DNA of 64,000 bases from Zhihengliuella salsuginis (lineage in GTDB: Bacteria; Actinomycetota; Actinomycetes; Actinomycetales; Micrococcaceae). Both the position numbers and the translations under genes were made by a program. Position 1 is the stretch's first letter. Each line of letters starts with the position of its first letter. Shown piece after piece: positions 24,093-33,406 of the stretch. Where the stretch lies: contig NZ_BMXK01000006.1 of assembly GCF_014651715.1 (NCBI RefSeq), forward strand, positions 1 through 64,000. Reading direction: 5' to 3'. The notes beneath the pieces are model-generated. The model saw only the letters and a program-made list of their open reading frames with translations, was not told where the DNA came from and searched no databases.

Positions 24093-24868
24093 GACTGGAC
24101 CTCGCTTCCGGTGTGGTGCCCGGCGGGGAGGCCGGCCGAGCCGCGGCGGAGGATCCGCCATGCGCTGAACGCGCCCCAGAGGAGAACGACGCCGGCGACG
24201 CAGGCGAGTGCCCACGCCGAGTCGGTGCGGAGCACCTGGCCGTCGAATCCCTCCGGCATCTGGGATCCGAGACCGATGTAGGTGTCGGCGGGCGCCTCCG
24301 GTGGTCCGAGGTCGGCACCCGAGGCGATGCCCGCGAACACGACGGCGACCCCCAGTCCGAAGACGGTGACGGCCGCGCGGAGGGTCGTCCAGCCGAAGGC
24401 CGCACCGCGGCGGCGGGCGCGGGCCGCGCGGCGGGCGAGCGCCGTCGTCGTGACGAACAGGGCCAGCGGTAGGACAGCGGCGACCGCGAAGACGGCCCAG
24501 GGAGCCCCTCCGGCACCGTCGGTCCGGGCGACCAGGGCTTCGGGCAGGAGCTCGGCGAGGGAACGGAGGGCGGGGGTTGCCGCCATGAGCCACGTGGAGG
24601 TGATCATGACGGCCGCTGCGAGTCCGGCGAGAATCGCCAACAGGGCGATCGCGATGCCCATGTTGCGGAAACCGACCGCCCAGAGTCCGCGGTCGGTGGC
24701 GAGATCCAGTGGGTTCTCGCCGGGAGGTTTGACCTTGTCGGGATCCCAGCCCACGGTGCCCCGGCCGTCGCAGGTCTGGCACCACCGGTCGCTGTACTCG
24801 CCGAGGCCCCGGCCGGAGCCGCCGCACGCGGGGCAGTACCACTCGCCGATGGATGACTGTCTGGCCAT
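24089..24868 (-). CDS. Zinc-motif membrane protein
   Basis: The 259-residue protein from MARQSSIGEW has GGAGGGGAC upstream. It opens with two DnaJ-like zinc-binding repeats, CPACGGSGRG and CQTCDGRGTV, then four to five membrane helices from about residue 68. The DnaJ-type cysteine repeat without a J domain suggests a protein-interaction or redox module at the membrane. It is coupled by ATGA to the lipoprotein downstream. No family name was recognised. The 200 bp upstream (24869-25066) shows no gene. Confidence 0.68.
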   Translation of the reverse strand: MARQSSIGEWYCPACGGSGRGLGEYSDRWCQTCDGRGTVGWDPDKVKPPGENPLDLATDRGLWAVGFRNMGIAIALLAILAGLAAAVMITSTWLMAATPALRSLAELLPEALVARTDGAGGAPWAVFAVAAVLPLALFVTTTALARRAARARRRGAAFGWTTLRAAVTVFGLGVAVVFAGIASGADLGPPEAPADTYIGLGSQMPEGFDGQVLRTDSAWALACVAGVVLLWGAFSAWRILRRGSAGLPAGHHTGSEVQS

Positions 24869-25066
24869 GCCGGTCCCCTCCGCCATGTTCGGTGGCGCCC
24901 GGGGCCCGGGTGCGTCTCCCGAAGATGAGATCAGGATAGCGCTGATCCCGGGCCTCCGGGAGGGGCAGTGCCGGATCAGTCCTGCTCGGGTGTGCCGCTG
25001 TCGGGCATCTGGCCGCCCGGTGCGACGGCGTGGCCGCGGCCCCTCCAGCGTCACCCGGCGTGATTC

Positions 25067-26164
25067 CTAGTGGACGACGCGGAGTTTCGGTCTCTCGCCC
25101 GGTGTCCGGCCATCCCCGCGCTCCGTTCGGGGGATGCCCGCGAGCGCCTGGCCGAAGGTCAAGCCGTGGATTTCCGGCGGGTGCACACCCAGTGACCGCG
25201 CCAGCTCCTCGGTGCCGATGCCGTGATTCCTCTTCAGGCTGGGCAGGACGCTGCTGAAGACCCGCGATGTCTCACGGGCCATCCCGGACGGTTCCCCGGT
25301 CTTGTAGCCGCGTTTGCCGAGGTTGATGCAGGCCTGCCGGTAGTTCCAGTCGGTTAGAATCCCTGCCTTGTGCAGTGCGTAGGTCAGTGCCATGGCCGAT
25401 ACACCGCAGTGCGTCTTGAGCTTGAGGATTTCATCGACGGTCGGCTCGCGGTGGACTGTGGATCGGAGCCAGATCATGGGGACCAGGAGCTCGGAAGCGA
25501 ACTGGTCTGCCTCGCGCTCCGCGTTGCGTTCGCCCTCGTCGGACGGCATGAGGCCGGTATGCAGAACGAGATGCCCGAGCTCGTGCGCGAGGTCGAACCG
25601 AGAGCGTTCGGCGCTCTTCGCTGTCGAAAGGAAAATGTAGGGACGGCCATCTTCCCAATGGCTGAATGCGTCGACGTCGGCCGTTGCGCCGGGCAGGCTC
25701 AGGACTCTGATCCCCTTGGACTCGGCGAGCTGGATCGAGTTGGGCAGAGGGTCGACCCCGAGGCCCCATTCCGTACGGATCAGTTGCGCGGCCGCGACCG
25801 GATCCAGATGTGCCAGTTCGGGAACATCGACACCCGGCAGGCCGAAGTAATCGGTGATCACCGCGTAGAGCTCCACACCGGTGCGGCCGGCGGCCGTCGC
25901 CTGGTGCTTCTGCGCGGCGCTGGTCCGCCGGCGCGCGCGGAAGAAGACGCGGTCCTCCTCGAGCGGGCCGGCTTCCGGGCGGGAGAAGTACTCCGCGCGA
26001 CAGCCGAGGGCGCGGGCGAGCGCGGTCGCCGCGTGGTCCGGGGCGCCGTCTGTTTCGTAGTTCCGGATGGTGCGCGGGGTCGCGCCGAGGCGCTCGGCCG
26101 CCTGGGTCTTGCTGACGCCGGCTCGGAGCCGTGCCAGGGTGATGCGCGATGGTGCGATGGTCAC
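25067..26164 (-). CDS. XRE-ImmA/IrrE regulator-protease
   Basis: The GTG at 26164 overlaps the upstream stop (GTGA). The 365-residue protein has an N-terminal Cro/CI helix-turn-helix (ITLARLRAGVSKTQAAERLGATPRTIRNYETDGAP) and an ImmA/IrrE metallopeptidase domain with zinc motif HELGH at residues 194-198 (SRFDLAHELGHLVLHTG), then ERNAEREADQFASELLVP, the family's third-ligand region. Such proteins cleave repressors in response to stress or control mobile elements and toxin modules; here the likely partner is the gene translated just before it. Confidence 0.88.
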   Translation of the reverse strand: MTIAPSRITLARLRAGVSKTQAAERLGATPRTIRNYETDGAPDHAATALARALGCRAEYFSRPEAGPLEEDRVFFRARRRTSAAQKHQATAAGRTGVELYAVITDYFGLPGVDVPELAHLDPVAAAQLIRTEWGLGVDPLPNSIQLAESKGIRVLSLPGATADVDAFSHWEDGRPYIFLSTAKSAERSRFDLAHELGHLVLHTGLMPSDEGERNAEREADQFASELLVPMIWLRSTVHREPTVDEILKLKTHCGVSAMALTYALHKAGILTDWNYRQACINLGKRGYKTGEPSGMARETSRVFSSVLPSLKRNHGIGTEELARSLGVHPPEIHGLTFGQALAGIPRTERGDGRTPGERPKLRVVH

Positions 26165-26817
26165 TTGAGCTCTTGGATCCTGAAGTCGATGTCGAAATCC
26201 GGGCCAGCCGGGCGCTGTGGGATGTTGAATTCTCCCAGGTCCTGCTCGGGCAGGAGAATCCGGTGGTGCCAGGCGAAGGTGCGCCCGTCCTCGTCGAGAT
26301 CCCGTGCGAGAGACAGCTCGGCCTGAAGCTGCGGAGCCCGGCGTGACCAGTGGTAGACGAATACCCAGGTCAGCGGCTCCTGGTCGGACCAGCCGCGGGG
26401 CAGGGGCAGCGTGACGTCCAGCATCTCCTGACCGTTGCACTGCATCGTGTCACGGGTGCTCGGGCCCCGCCTCCGTGCCGCTTGGGGCGGTGTCGTCTGG
26501 CTCCCCGTGTTCTCGTCGCCGCCCATGACCATGATGGAGGTCTTCCCGTCGGGAGAGATGGCACGTGGCGAGTTCTTGGGGTTGCCCAGCGTCCAGGAGC
26601 GTTCATCCAACGACCTGCGGAGTGACGCGACCGTTTCCATCCACTGGGTCATGCCACGAGCCGTCACCGGGTGGAAGTCGGTGATCTCCTTGGCCTGCAC
26701 AACGCCTGCGCGGGCGGCCGAGAGGAGGATTTCAGAGGTCAGATCGAGTTGGTCGAGTGCATCCGATGCGTCGTCGGGCGCGGTGCGCGGCTCGCTCTCT
26801 GCGAAGTCTGGAATCAT
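26161..26817 (-). CDS. Unknown protein coupled to the XRE-ImmA/IrrE gene
   Basis: A 218-residue soluble protein with no recognisable domain. The N-terminal third is acidic and helical (DALDQLDLTSEILLSAARAGVVQAKEITDF), the rest is predicted beta-rich with aromatic residues (WVFVYHWSRR, FAWHHRILLPE). It precedes the ImmA/IrrE gene with a 4-bp GTGA overlap, so the pair is translated together and the protein is the natural candidate for substrate or antitoxin/toxin partner. This is inference from gene order only. Confidence 0.6.
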   Translation of the reverse strand: MIPDFAESEPRTAPDDASDALDQLDLTSEILLSAARAGVVQAKEITDFHPVTARGMTQWMETVASLRRSLDERSWTLGNPKNSPRAISPDGKTSIMVMGGDENTGSQTTPPQAARRRGPSTRDTMQCNGQEMLDVTLPLPRGWSDQEPLTWVFVYHWSRRAPQLQAELSLARDLDEDGRTFAWHHRILLPEQDLGEFNIPQRPAGPDFDIDFRIQELK

Positions 26818-26955
26818 GGTGGCCCCTCTCGCCGATCCTCATTCTAGTGCTTGAAACCGGAAAATGTGCGATGTCATCCGATAGTAGGGGTGACCAACCA
26901 CGTGATGGGTTCTGCAGACAGGTTTCCCGCGCTTGGGGGAGAGAGATCAGCGGCG

Positions 26956-26980
26956 CCCCCGCCCCGCGCAGGGGGAGGGG
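26956..26980 (-). terminator. Possible terminator after the nine-gene operon
   Basis: CCCCCGCCCC followed by GGGGGAGGGG can form a GC stem about 20 bp after the SDR stop at 27000. The pairing is imperfect, so support is weak. The remainder of 26818-26999 holds the promoter of the minus-strand gene at 26817. Confidence 0.35.
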
Positions 26981-26999
26981 ACGGGCCGCCGGCATGGGC

Positions 27000-27725
27000 T
27001 CAGAGCGAGGCGCCACCGCAGACCGTCAGGGTCTGGCCCGTCATCGAGCCGCCGTGCGGGCCGACGAGCAGGGCGACGAGCTCGGCGATCTCCTCCGGGG
27101 CGACGAGCCGGCCCAGCGCGGGCACCTTCGGCGGGACGGAGGCCCGGCCCGGATCCGAGAGCATCGGGGTGTCGGTCGGCCCCGGCGCGACGACGTTGCA
27201 CGTGATGCCGCGCGGCGCGAGTTCCATCGCCCAGCTGCGGGTGAGCCCGGCCAGCGCCGACTTCGAGGCGGCGTAGTGGCTCTTGCCCGCCACACCCGTC
27301 ATGGTGCGGCTGCCGACGAGGACGATCCGGCCGCCGTCGTTCAGCCGCGCCTCGAGCGCGTCGACGAGCGCCGACGGCGCCTCGACGTGCAGGGCGAGCA
27401 TGCCGCGGAGGGCGGCGGGGTCGAGGTCGCCCAGGTGGCCTGTGGTCATGTACCCGGCGGCATGTACGACGGCGTCGAGCCGGCCGACGGTCTCGACGAG
27501 CCCGGGGATCGTCGGGACATCGGTCAGGTCCGCGGCGATCCAGGTGAAGGACGGGTCGGGCAACCCGGGATCCCGCCGGCTCAGGCCCGTCACGGCCCAG
27601 CCCGCGTCGAGGAGGCGGCGGGTGATGGCCCGGCCGATCCCCGAGCTCACCCCGGTGACGACGGCGTGGGGCGTGACGGGGACCGGTGCGCCGGAACCCG
27701 GCGCGCCGGGCTGCTCCGCGCTCAC
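27000..27725 (-). CDS. Short-chain dehydrogenase/reductase
   Basis: The GTG at 27725 overlaps the sialidase-fold gene's stop (GTGA). The 241-residue classical SDR has the cofactor motif VVTGVSSGIGRAI (TGxxxGxG), an NNAG-equivalent VVHAAGYM, catalytic Ser in VLVGSRTMTG and YxxxK in HYAASKSAL, and PGPTDTPM after the active site. It is an NAD(P)-dependent alcohol or sugar oxidoreductase and is the last gene of the carbohydrate operon, so a sugar or sugar acid is the likely substrate. Confidence 0.88.
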   Translation of the reverse strand: MSAEQPGAPGSGAPVPVTPHAVVTGVSSGIGRAITRRLLDAGWAVTGLSRRDPGLPDPSFTWIAADLTDVPTIPGLVETVGRLDAVVHAAGYMTTGHLGDLDPAALRGMLALHVEAPSALVDALEARLNDGGRIVLVGSRTMTGVAGKSHYAASKSALAGLTRSWAMELAPRGITCNVVAPGPTDTPMLSDPGRASVPPKVPALGRLVAPEEIAELVALLVGPHGGSMTGQTLTVCGGASL

Positions 27726-28945
27726 TCGGCGCCGCCCGCGACCCACTCCGGGTCGAACCGGACGTACTTGATGGCCTGCCGGAAGTACGTGTACGCGGCG
27801 TGGACGGCCCCGTCCTCCGTCTGCAGGATCGACGGGTAGGAGAACTCGCGGTTGAGCCCCTCGCGGGAGTTGTTCGACAGGCAGTAGCCGTCGCCCTCGT
27901 CCAGATTGCGGCGGACCGGCCAGCTGCGCCCGCCGTCGTTGGAGAGGGCGACGGTCATCGGCGCGCGCGGCGTGCCCCAGAAGGCGCGGCGGCGGCCGTC
28001 GTCCGCCGCGGCGGGCGAAGGCTCGGGGACCGCCTCCTGCTCGTCGGCGAGGCCCTCGTCGTCGATCTCGTCGTAGAGGGAGGCGCGGCGCTCGGTGTTG
28101 GCGTCGGCCTGGACGTGGTTGTAGATCAGGGCCAGCCGGCCGTCGTCCAGGGGAGCGAACTGGATCGAGGAGTTGTTGTTCGGCAGGTCGGTCGCGACGG
28201 GTGCGGACCAGGTCTCGCCGCGGTCGGCGGACCGGGATTCGTAGATCCAGTCGGCCCACCGGCTGCGGTACAGCGCGAGCAGGCTTCCGTCCGGGAGGGC
28301 GTGGATGTTCATGTGCACGCAGCCGACGCTCTCCGGGACGAGCTGGCGGCGCCAGGTGGCCCCGTCGTCGTCCGAGACCATGACCGCGCTGTCGTCGGCG
28401 TCGCCGACCCACTTCTCCCCGGGGACCGTGAGGCAGCGGAAGACCGGCACCATGATGCGGCCGTCGACGACCACGGGGACCTGCCGGACGAACACGCCGC
28501 CCTCCTCGGTGGTCGGGAAGAGGGTCTCGACCGGCCCCCAGGTGGCGCCGCCGTCGTGCGAGATCCGGCGCCGGACCTCGGAGGAGTCCTGGTTGCCGGC
28601 CTTCTGCGCGGTGTAGAGCAGCCACAGCTGCCCGCCGTGGTTGAACAGGATCGGGTTCTGCTCGGACCGGGCCGGGTCGTCGGAGAGCTGCACCGGCTCC
28701 GACCAGCTCCCGCCCCAGGCGCCGTCCGCGGAGCGGGCCAGTCGGCTGAACCAGATGCTGATGTCCGGGACGCCCTCCTGCGTCCCGCCGAACCAGACGC
28801 AGCCGAGGTCCCCGCCGGGCAGGACGGCGAGGTTCGCGGCGTGCGCCTGGACCGTGGGGGCCGGCAGGTAGGCGTAGGACAGGTCTCCGCTGCGGTGCAC
28901 CGCGCCCGTGGGGGTGATGGTCGAGTAGTCGATCGTCGCGCTCAC
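27722..28945 (-). CDS. Sialidase-fold (BNR/Asp-box) protein
   Basis: A 407-residue protein of the exo-alpha-sialidase/BNR_2 group with a six-bladed beta-propeller. Four Asp-box motifs are visible: SHDGGATWG, SDDDGATWR, SADRGETWS and SNDGGRSWP. It has no signal peptide, unlike secreted sialidases, so it acts in the cytoplasm. The classical FRIP arginine motif was not seen, so hydrolysis of sialic acid is not supported; similar proteins beside HpaI aldolases and importers act on other acidic sugars or glycosides. It shares 4-bp overlaps with both neighbours. Confidence 0.82.
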   Translation of the reverse strand: MSATIDYSTITPTGAVHRSGDLSYAYLPAPTVQAHAANLAVLPGGDLGCVWFGGTQEGVPDISIWFSRLARSADGAWGGSWSEPVQLSDDPARSEQNPILFNHGGQLWLLYTAQKAGNQDSSEVRRRISHDGGATWGPVETLFPTTEEGGVFVRQVPVVVDGRIMVPVFRCLTVPGEKWVGDADDSAVMVSDDDGATWRRQLVPESVGCVHMNIHALPDGSLLALYRSRWADWIYESRSADRGETWSAPVATDLPNNNSSIQFAPLDDGRLALIYNHVQADANTERRASLYDEIDDEGLADEQEAVPEPSPAAADDGRRRAFWGTPRAPMTVALSNDGGRSWPVRRNLDEGDGYCLSNNSREGLNREFSYPSILQTEDGAVHAAYTYFRQAIKYVRFDPEWVAGGAE

Positions 28946-29730
28946 GCGTTCTCTCCTGTGGTGGTTGCGCTGGCCAGGTGGGTCGCGGCCACGGCCTCGA
29001 GGTGGGTCAGGTCCGAGGCGACCGTGGCGAACGTGTAGCCCTCGGCCAGCCGCTGGCGGGCGACGTCGCCGTGCGGGGTGTGGATGCCCGCGGCGACGCC
29101 GGCCGCCTCGGCCGCGGCGGCGACGCGTTTCAGGGCGGCGGCGAACGTGTCGGCGACAGTGGGGTCGCCGGGGTACGCCCCGCCGACGGCCAGAGTGAGG
29201 TCCGACGGGCCCACGTAGACCCCGTCGAGGCCCGGCGTCGCCGCGATCTCCTCGACGTTCTCGAGACCGTCGGGGGTCTCGATCATCGCGAAGACCAGTG
29301 TCGTCTCGTCGCTCTCGGCCGGGGCGGGGCCGACGCGGAGCGCCGAGCGCATGGGGCCGTAGGAGCGGATGCCGTGCGGCGGGTACTTCGCGGCGCGGAC
29401 GGCCGCGGCGGCGTCGTCGGCCGTGTCGACCAGCGGGACGATCACGCCGACGGCGCCGGCGTCGAGCGCCTTGCCGATCGCCGTCGGGTCGTTGGCCTCG
29501 ACCCGGACCATGCCGGCCGACTGCGCCCCGGCGTCGATGGCGAGCAGGCCGTGCAGCATGCCGGAGTAGCCGAGCAGTCCGTGCTGGGCGTCGAGGGCCA
29601 CGTAGTCGAAGCCGAGCCGGCCGATGCGTTCGGTGGAGACGGGTGAATCGAGGACGATCCAGTAGCCGACGGCGGGCGTGCGGGAGCGGATGGTCTGGGC
29701 GAAGCGAGCGGCCACGGGGGACGTGGGCAT
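28942..29730 (-). CDS. HpcH/HpaI-family class II aldolase
   Basis: A 262-residue TIM-barrel aldolase. Family marks include the YWIVLDSP start of the barrel, GFDYVALDAQHGLLGY (active His), VRVEANDP, IPLVDTADDA, MIETPDGLENVEEI (metal Glu) and GVYVGPSDLTLAVGG (metal Asp and SDL motif). These enzymes cleave 2-keto-3-deoxy sugar acids to pyruvate plus an aldehyde. It sits mid-operon with a 4-bp overlap to the sialidase-fold gene and fits a sugar-acid catabolic route. Confidence 0.9.
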   Translation of the reverse strand: MPTSPVAARFAQTIRSRTPAVGYWIVLDSPVSTERIGRLGFDYVALDAQHGLLGYSGMLHGLLAIDAGAQSAGMVRVEANDPTAIGKALDAGAVGVIVPLVDTADDAAAAVRAAKYPPHGIRSYGPMRSALRVGPAPAESDETTLVFAMIETPDGLENVEEIAATPGLDGVYVGPSDLTLAVGGAYPGDPTVADTFAAALKRVAAAAEAAGVAAGIHTPHGDVARQRLAEGYTFATVASDLTHLEAVAATHLASATTTGENA

Positions 29731-29752
29731 CAGGTTGCCTGCTTTCTGCGGG

Positions 29753-30715
29753 TCAGCGGTTGTAGTTCGGCATGGGGCCGCGGAGGTCCGCGCCGACGGC
29801 GTCGCACGCGGCGACGACGTCCTCGGGCAGCGGGCCGCGGGAGAGCGTGGAGACGTTGTCGGTCAGCTGCGCCGGGCGCGAGCCGCCGAGCAGGAACGAG
29901 TCGACGCCCGGGCGGTAGGCGAGCCAGCGCAGGGACAGCTCGATCAGCGTCAGCCCGGCCTCGCCGGCGATGCGGGTCAGCGCGCCGATGGCCGCGAAGA
30001 GCTGCTCGTCCCAGTAGCGCCGGGTGTACATCTCGGCCAGCCGGGAGTCGCCGAAGCGGCCGGAGTCCGGCTGCCGGTCGAACGCGTGGCGGCCGGTCAG
30101 GAGGCCGCCGCCGAGCGGGTTGTAGACCATCGTGCGGGTGCCGTGCGCGGACGCGAACGGCAGGTACTCGTCCTCGATCCGGCGTGCCACCAGGTTGTAC
30201 AGCTGCTGGGCCACCACGGGCTTGGGCGCCCCGGCGGCCTCGGCCGCGCGTTCGACGTCGCCGATCTGCCAGGCGGCGAAGTTGGAGACGCCGAGGGAGA
30301 GGATCTTGCCCTCGGCGGCGAGGTCGGCGACCGCGCCGAGGGTGTCCTCCAGCGGCGTCGCGTAGTCCGGCTGGTGCAGGTAGAAGAGGTCCAGCCGGTC
30401 GGTGCCGAGGCGGCGCAGGCTGCCCTCGACGCTGCGGCGCAGCGCGGCGGGGGAGAGCAGCGGGTCGTCGCCGGCGTCGTCGTGCGGCATGCCCGCCTTG
30501 GAGGCGAGGACGACGTCGTCGCGCCGCCCGCCCAGCAGGCGCGACAGGATCGTCTCCGTGGCGCCGCCGGCGTACGCGTTGGCGGTGTCGATGTGCCTGA
30601 CGCCGGCGTCCAGCGCGGCGTCGAGGATGGCCGCTGCGGTCGCCTCGTCGGCGGTGTCGCCGAAGGTCATGGTCCCGAGGACCAGCTCGGGCGTTCCGGT
30701 GTCGGTCGAAGTCAT
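29753..30715 (-). CDS. Aldo-keto reductase
   Basis: The start MTSTDTGTPELVLGTMTFGD at 30715 follows GAGGGAAG; an in-frame ATG 15 bp upstream is less well placed. The 320-residue (beta/alpha)8 protein has the AKR tetrad: Asp in HIDTANAYAGG (Asp and Tyr), Lys in VLASKAGM, His in LFYLHQPD. The C-terminal cofactor loop reads FLLGGSRPAQLTDNV. It reduces or oxidises aldehydes or sugars with NADP(H). Gene order places it in the same catabolic operon. Confidence 0.88.
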   Translation of the reverse strand: MTSTDTGTPELVLGTMTFGDTADEATAAAILDAALDAGVRHIDTANAYAGGATETILSRLLGGRRDDVVLASKAGMPHDDAGDDPLLSPAALRRSVEGSLRRLGTDRLDLFYLHQPDYATPLEDTLGAVADLAAEGKILSLGVSNFAAWQIGDVERAAEAAGAPKPVVAQQLYNLVARRIEDEYLPFASAHGTRTMVYNPLGGGLLTGRHAFDRQPDSGRFGDSRLAEMYTRRYWDEQLFAAIGALTRIAGEAGLTLIELSLRWLAYRPGVDSFLLGGSRPAQLTDNVSTLSRGPLPEDVVAACDAVGADLRGPMPNYNR

Positions 30716-30757
30716 TCTTCCCTCAGTCATTCGTGGATGGCGTTCTCTGGTGCCGGA

Positions 30758-31582
30758 TCAGGCGCTGGCGGCCAGGGCGGAGACGATGTGCCGGGGCTTG
30801 ATCCCGGTCATCGCGGACGGGTCCAGGGCGGCCCGGCGCAGGGTGCGGGCGTAGTCGGTGCGCGGGGTCTGCAGGACGTCGGCGGTGGCACCCGACTCGA
30901 CGATCTCACCGCGGCGCATCACCACGATCGAGTCGCTGATCTCCTGCACGACCCCGAGGTTGTGGGAGATGAACACGTAGGTGATGCCCGTTTCCTGCTG
31001 GATGTCCTGGAGGAGGCGCAGGACCTGGGCCTGCACGGAGACGTCGAGGGCGCTGGTGGCCTCGTCGCAGACCAGGAGGTCGGGTTTGGACGCCAGCGCC
31101 CGCGCGATGCCGATGCGCTGCCGCTGGCCGCCGGAGAACTCGTGGGCCCGCCGCTCGAGCGACGTGCTCGGCAGGCCGACGGCGTCGAAGAGCCGCGCGA
31201 CCTCCTTCGAGCGTTCGGCCTTCGAGCGCAGGCCCTGCGTCTTCATGGGCTCGGCCACGATCTCCTGGGCGCTCAGGTGCGGGTCCAGGGACCCGTAGGG
31301 GTCCTGGAACACCATCTGGAACCGGTGCCGCAGGGGCCGCAGCTGGGCCTCCTTCAGCCCGGCGAGGTCGGTGCCGTCCAGGGAGATCCGGCCGGCGGTG
31401 GGTGCGACCAGGCGCATGATGCACTTGGCGACGGACGACTTGCCGCAGCCGGATTCGCCGACGATGGCCAGCGTCCGGCCCTTGTCGACGGAGAAGGAGA
31501 CGTCGTCGACGGCGCGGAAGGGGCCGGCCTTGGTGGAGTAGTCGAGGGTGAGGCCCTCGACCGCGAGGAACGGTTCGGACAT
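30758..31582 (-). CDS. Dpp/Opp-type ABC importer ATPase 2 (DppF-like)
   Basis: A 274-residue ATPase: Walker A GESGCGKSS, Q-loop FQDPYGSLDP, signature FSGGQRQRIGIARAL, Walker B LLVCDEATSALD, switch FISHNLG. The Q-loop sequence is the hallmark of the peptide/nickel/oligosaccharide importer subfamily. It works with the second ATPase 4 bp further on. Unlike many DppF proteins it lacks a long C-terminal zinc-type extension. Confidence 0.9.
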   Translation of the reverse strand: MSEPFLAVEGLTLDYSTKAGPFRAVDDVSFSVDKGRTLAIVGESGCGKSSVAKCIMRLVAPTAGRISLDGTDLAGLKEAQLRPLRHRFQMVFQDPYGSLDPHLSAQEIVAEPMKTQGLRSKAERSKEVARLFDAVGLPSTSLERRAHEFSGGQRQRIGIARALASKPDLLVCDEATSALDVSVQAQVLRLLQDIQQETGITYVFISHNLGVVQEISDSIVVMRRGEIVESGATADVLQTPRTDYARTLRRAALDPSAMTGIKPRHIVSALAASA

Positions 31583-31586
31583 GGTT

Positions 31587-32453
31587 TCAGCCTTCCTTCG
31601 GCGCTGCGGACTCGTCCCACGCGCCGAGGCGGGGCACGGAGTCGAGCAGGTGCTGCGTGTAGGTCTCGCGGGGGTTCTCGACGACGTCTACAGCATCGCC
31701 CGATTCGACGAACCGGCCGTTCTTCATGACGTGGATCCGGTCGGAGACCAGGCGTGCGACGCCGATGTCGTGGGTGATCATGAGGATGCCCGTGCCGTTG
31801 GCCTCCTGGATCTCGAGCAGCAGGTCCAGGATGCCCGCCTGGACGGTGACGTCCAGGGCGGAGGTGGGCTCGTCGGCGATGAGCAGGTCGGGTTCGCCGG
31901 CCAGGGCGGCGGCGATGAGCACACGCTGGAGCATGCCGCCGGAGAGCTGGTGCGGGAACTTCCTCAGCTGGGCCTCCGGGTCCCGGATGTGGACCTTGCG
32001 CAGGAGCTCCTCCGCCCGGTCCCGGGCCTCGGCCTTGGACCCGGCGCGTCCGGCCACCAGGATGGCCTCGCAGAGCTGGCTGCCGACCGTGAGGACGGGG
32101 CTGAGCGCGGTCATCGGGTCCTGGGGGATGAGCGCCACCGTCCGTCCGCGCACCTTGCGGATGGCCCGCCGGTCGGCGAGGACGTCGACGCCCGTGATGC
32201 TGACGTCTCCGGAGACGACGGCCAGGTCCCGCGGCAGGAGCTTTAGCAGCCCCATCGCCGTGGTCGACTTGCCGGAGCCGGATTCGCCGATGATCGTGAC
32301 GGTCTCTCCGCGGCCGATCTCGAAGCTGACGCCGTCGACGGCGCGGACGATGCCCGACGCCGTCATGAGTTCGACGCAGAGGTTCTCGACGCTCAGCAGC
32401 GGGCCGGTCGTGGCCGAGTCGCCGCGCGGCGGGGTGAGGGTCTGGGTCTTCAC
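31587..32453 (-). CDS. Dpp/Opp-type ABC importer ATPase 1 (DppD-like)
   Basis: The GTG at 32453 overlaps the permease stop (GTGA). The 288-residue ATPase has Walker A GESGSGKST, Q-loop IPQDPMTALSPVLTVG, signature LSGGMLQRVLIAAAL, Walker B LLIADEPTSALDVT and switch MITHDIG. It pairs with the DppF-like subunit to power the two permeases encoded upstream. Confidence 0.9.
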   Translation of the reverse strand: MKTQTLTPPRGDSATTGPLLSVENLCVELMTASGIVRAVDGVSFEIGRGETVTIIGESGSGKSTTAMGLLKLLPRDLAVVSGDVSITGVDVLADRRAIRKVRGRTVALIPQDPMTALSPVLTVGSQLCEAILVAGRAGSKAEARDRAEELLRKVHIRDPEAQLRKFPHQLSGGMLQRVLIAAALAGEPDLLIADEPTSALDVTVQAGILDLLLEIQEANGTGILMITHDIGVARLVSDRIHVMKNGRFVESGDAVDVVENPRETYTQHLLDSVPRLGAWDESAAPKEG

Positions 32454-33406
32454 GCTGTCGCTCCGTTCTTCTCTGGGGTGCCGGTCTTGGGGGAGCGGCG
32501 CTTGCCGATCGGGCCGCTGTCGCGGAGCGCGTCGCCGAGGAGGTTCACACCGACGACGAGCAGGACGATCATCAGGCCGGGCAGGGTCACCATCCACCAG
32601 GAGGTGGTGATGTAGTTCTGCCCGTCGGAGATGATGCGGCCCCAGGTCGCGAACGGCCGCTGCGGGCCCGCGCCGAGGAAGCTCAGCGCGCTCTCCAGCA
32701 GCACGGCCTGGGCCAGCAGGAGCAGGATGACCAGGCTGGCCTGCTTGAAGACGTTGGGGATGACGTGCCGGATGAGGATCCTGATCTTGTGCAGGCCCAG
32801 GGTCCGGGCGGCGTCGACGTACGGCTTCTCGCGTTCGACGAGGACCAGGGAGCGGGTCAGCCGGGCGACCTCGGGCCACTGGGCGATCGCGATCACGAAC
32901 GTGATGACCGGGATCGACGGGCCGAAGAGCGCGACGACGAGCAGCAGCATCATGAGCAGCGGCAGCGACATCTGCGCCTCGAGCAGACGGGAGACGATCG
33001 TGTCGACCCAGCGGCCGTAGTAGCCGGCGGCCGCGCCGAGGGTGATGCCGATCGCGCCGGAGACCAGGACCGCGAGCACGCCGATGGTCAGGGACACCTG
33101 CCCGCCGAAGAGGACGCGGGAGAGCAGGTCGCGTCCCAGCTGGTCGGTGCCGAACAGGTGCCCGTCCACCAGCGGTGCCAGCCGGCGCGCGGAGAGCTCC
33201 TGCGCGTTCGGGTCGGCCAGGGGCAGGAGCGGCGCCAGGACGATGGGGACGATGACGGCCAGCGCGCAGATCGCGCCGATCCACAGTTTGATGCGGACGG
33301 AGTGCCGGGTGCGGGCCGCCGCGGACCGGGCGAGGTCCGCGGGTTTCACGGCCGACGGCGGCGACACGTGGGGGGCGGGGTGTGCGGCGGGGACTGTGGC
33401 ACTCAT
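32450..33406 (-). CDS. Dpp/Opp-type permease C
   Basis: The ATG at 33406 overlaps the DppB-type gene by 4 bp; a longer upstream frame is antisense-like and rejected. The 318-residue protein has an N-terminal helix (IGAICALAVIVPIVLAPLL), the family motif HLFGTDQLGRDLLSRVLFG, an EAA loop DAARTLGLHKIRILIRHVIPNVF and ALSFLGAGPQRPFATWG near the end. Confidence 0.9.
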   Translation of the reverse strand: MSATVPAAHPAPHVSPPSAVKPADLARSAAARTRHSVRIKLWIGAICALAVIVPIVLAPLLPLADPNAQELSARRLAPLVDGHLFGTDQLGRDLLSRVLFGGQVSLTIGVLAVLVSGAIGITLGAAAGYYGRWVDTIVSRLLEAQMSLPLLMMLLLVVALFGPSIPVITFVIAIAQWPEVARLTRSLVLVEREKPYVDAARTLGLHKIRILIRHVIPNVFKQASLVILLLLAQAVLLESALSFLGAGPQRPFATWGRIISDGQNYITTSWWMVTLPGLMIVLLVVGVNLLGDALRDSGPIGKRRSPKTGTPEKNGATA

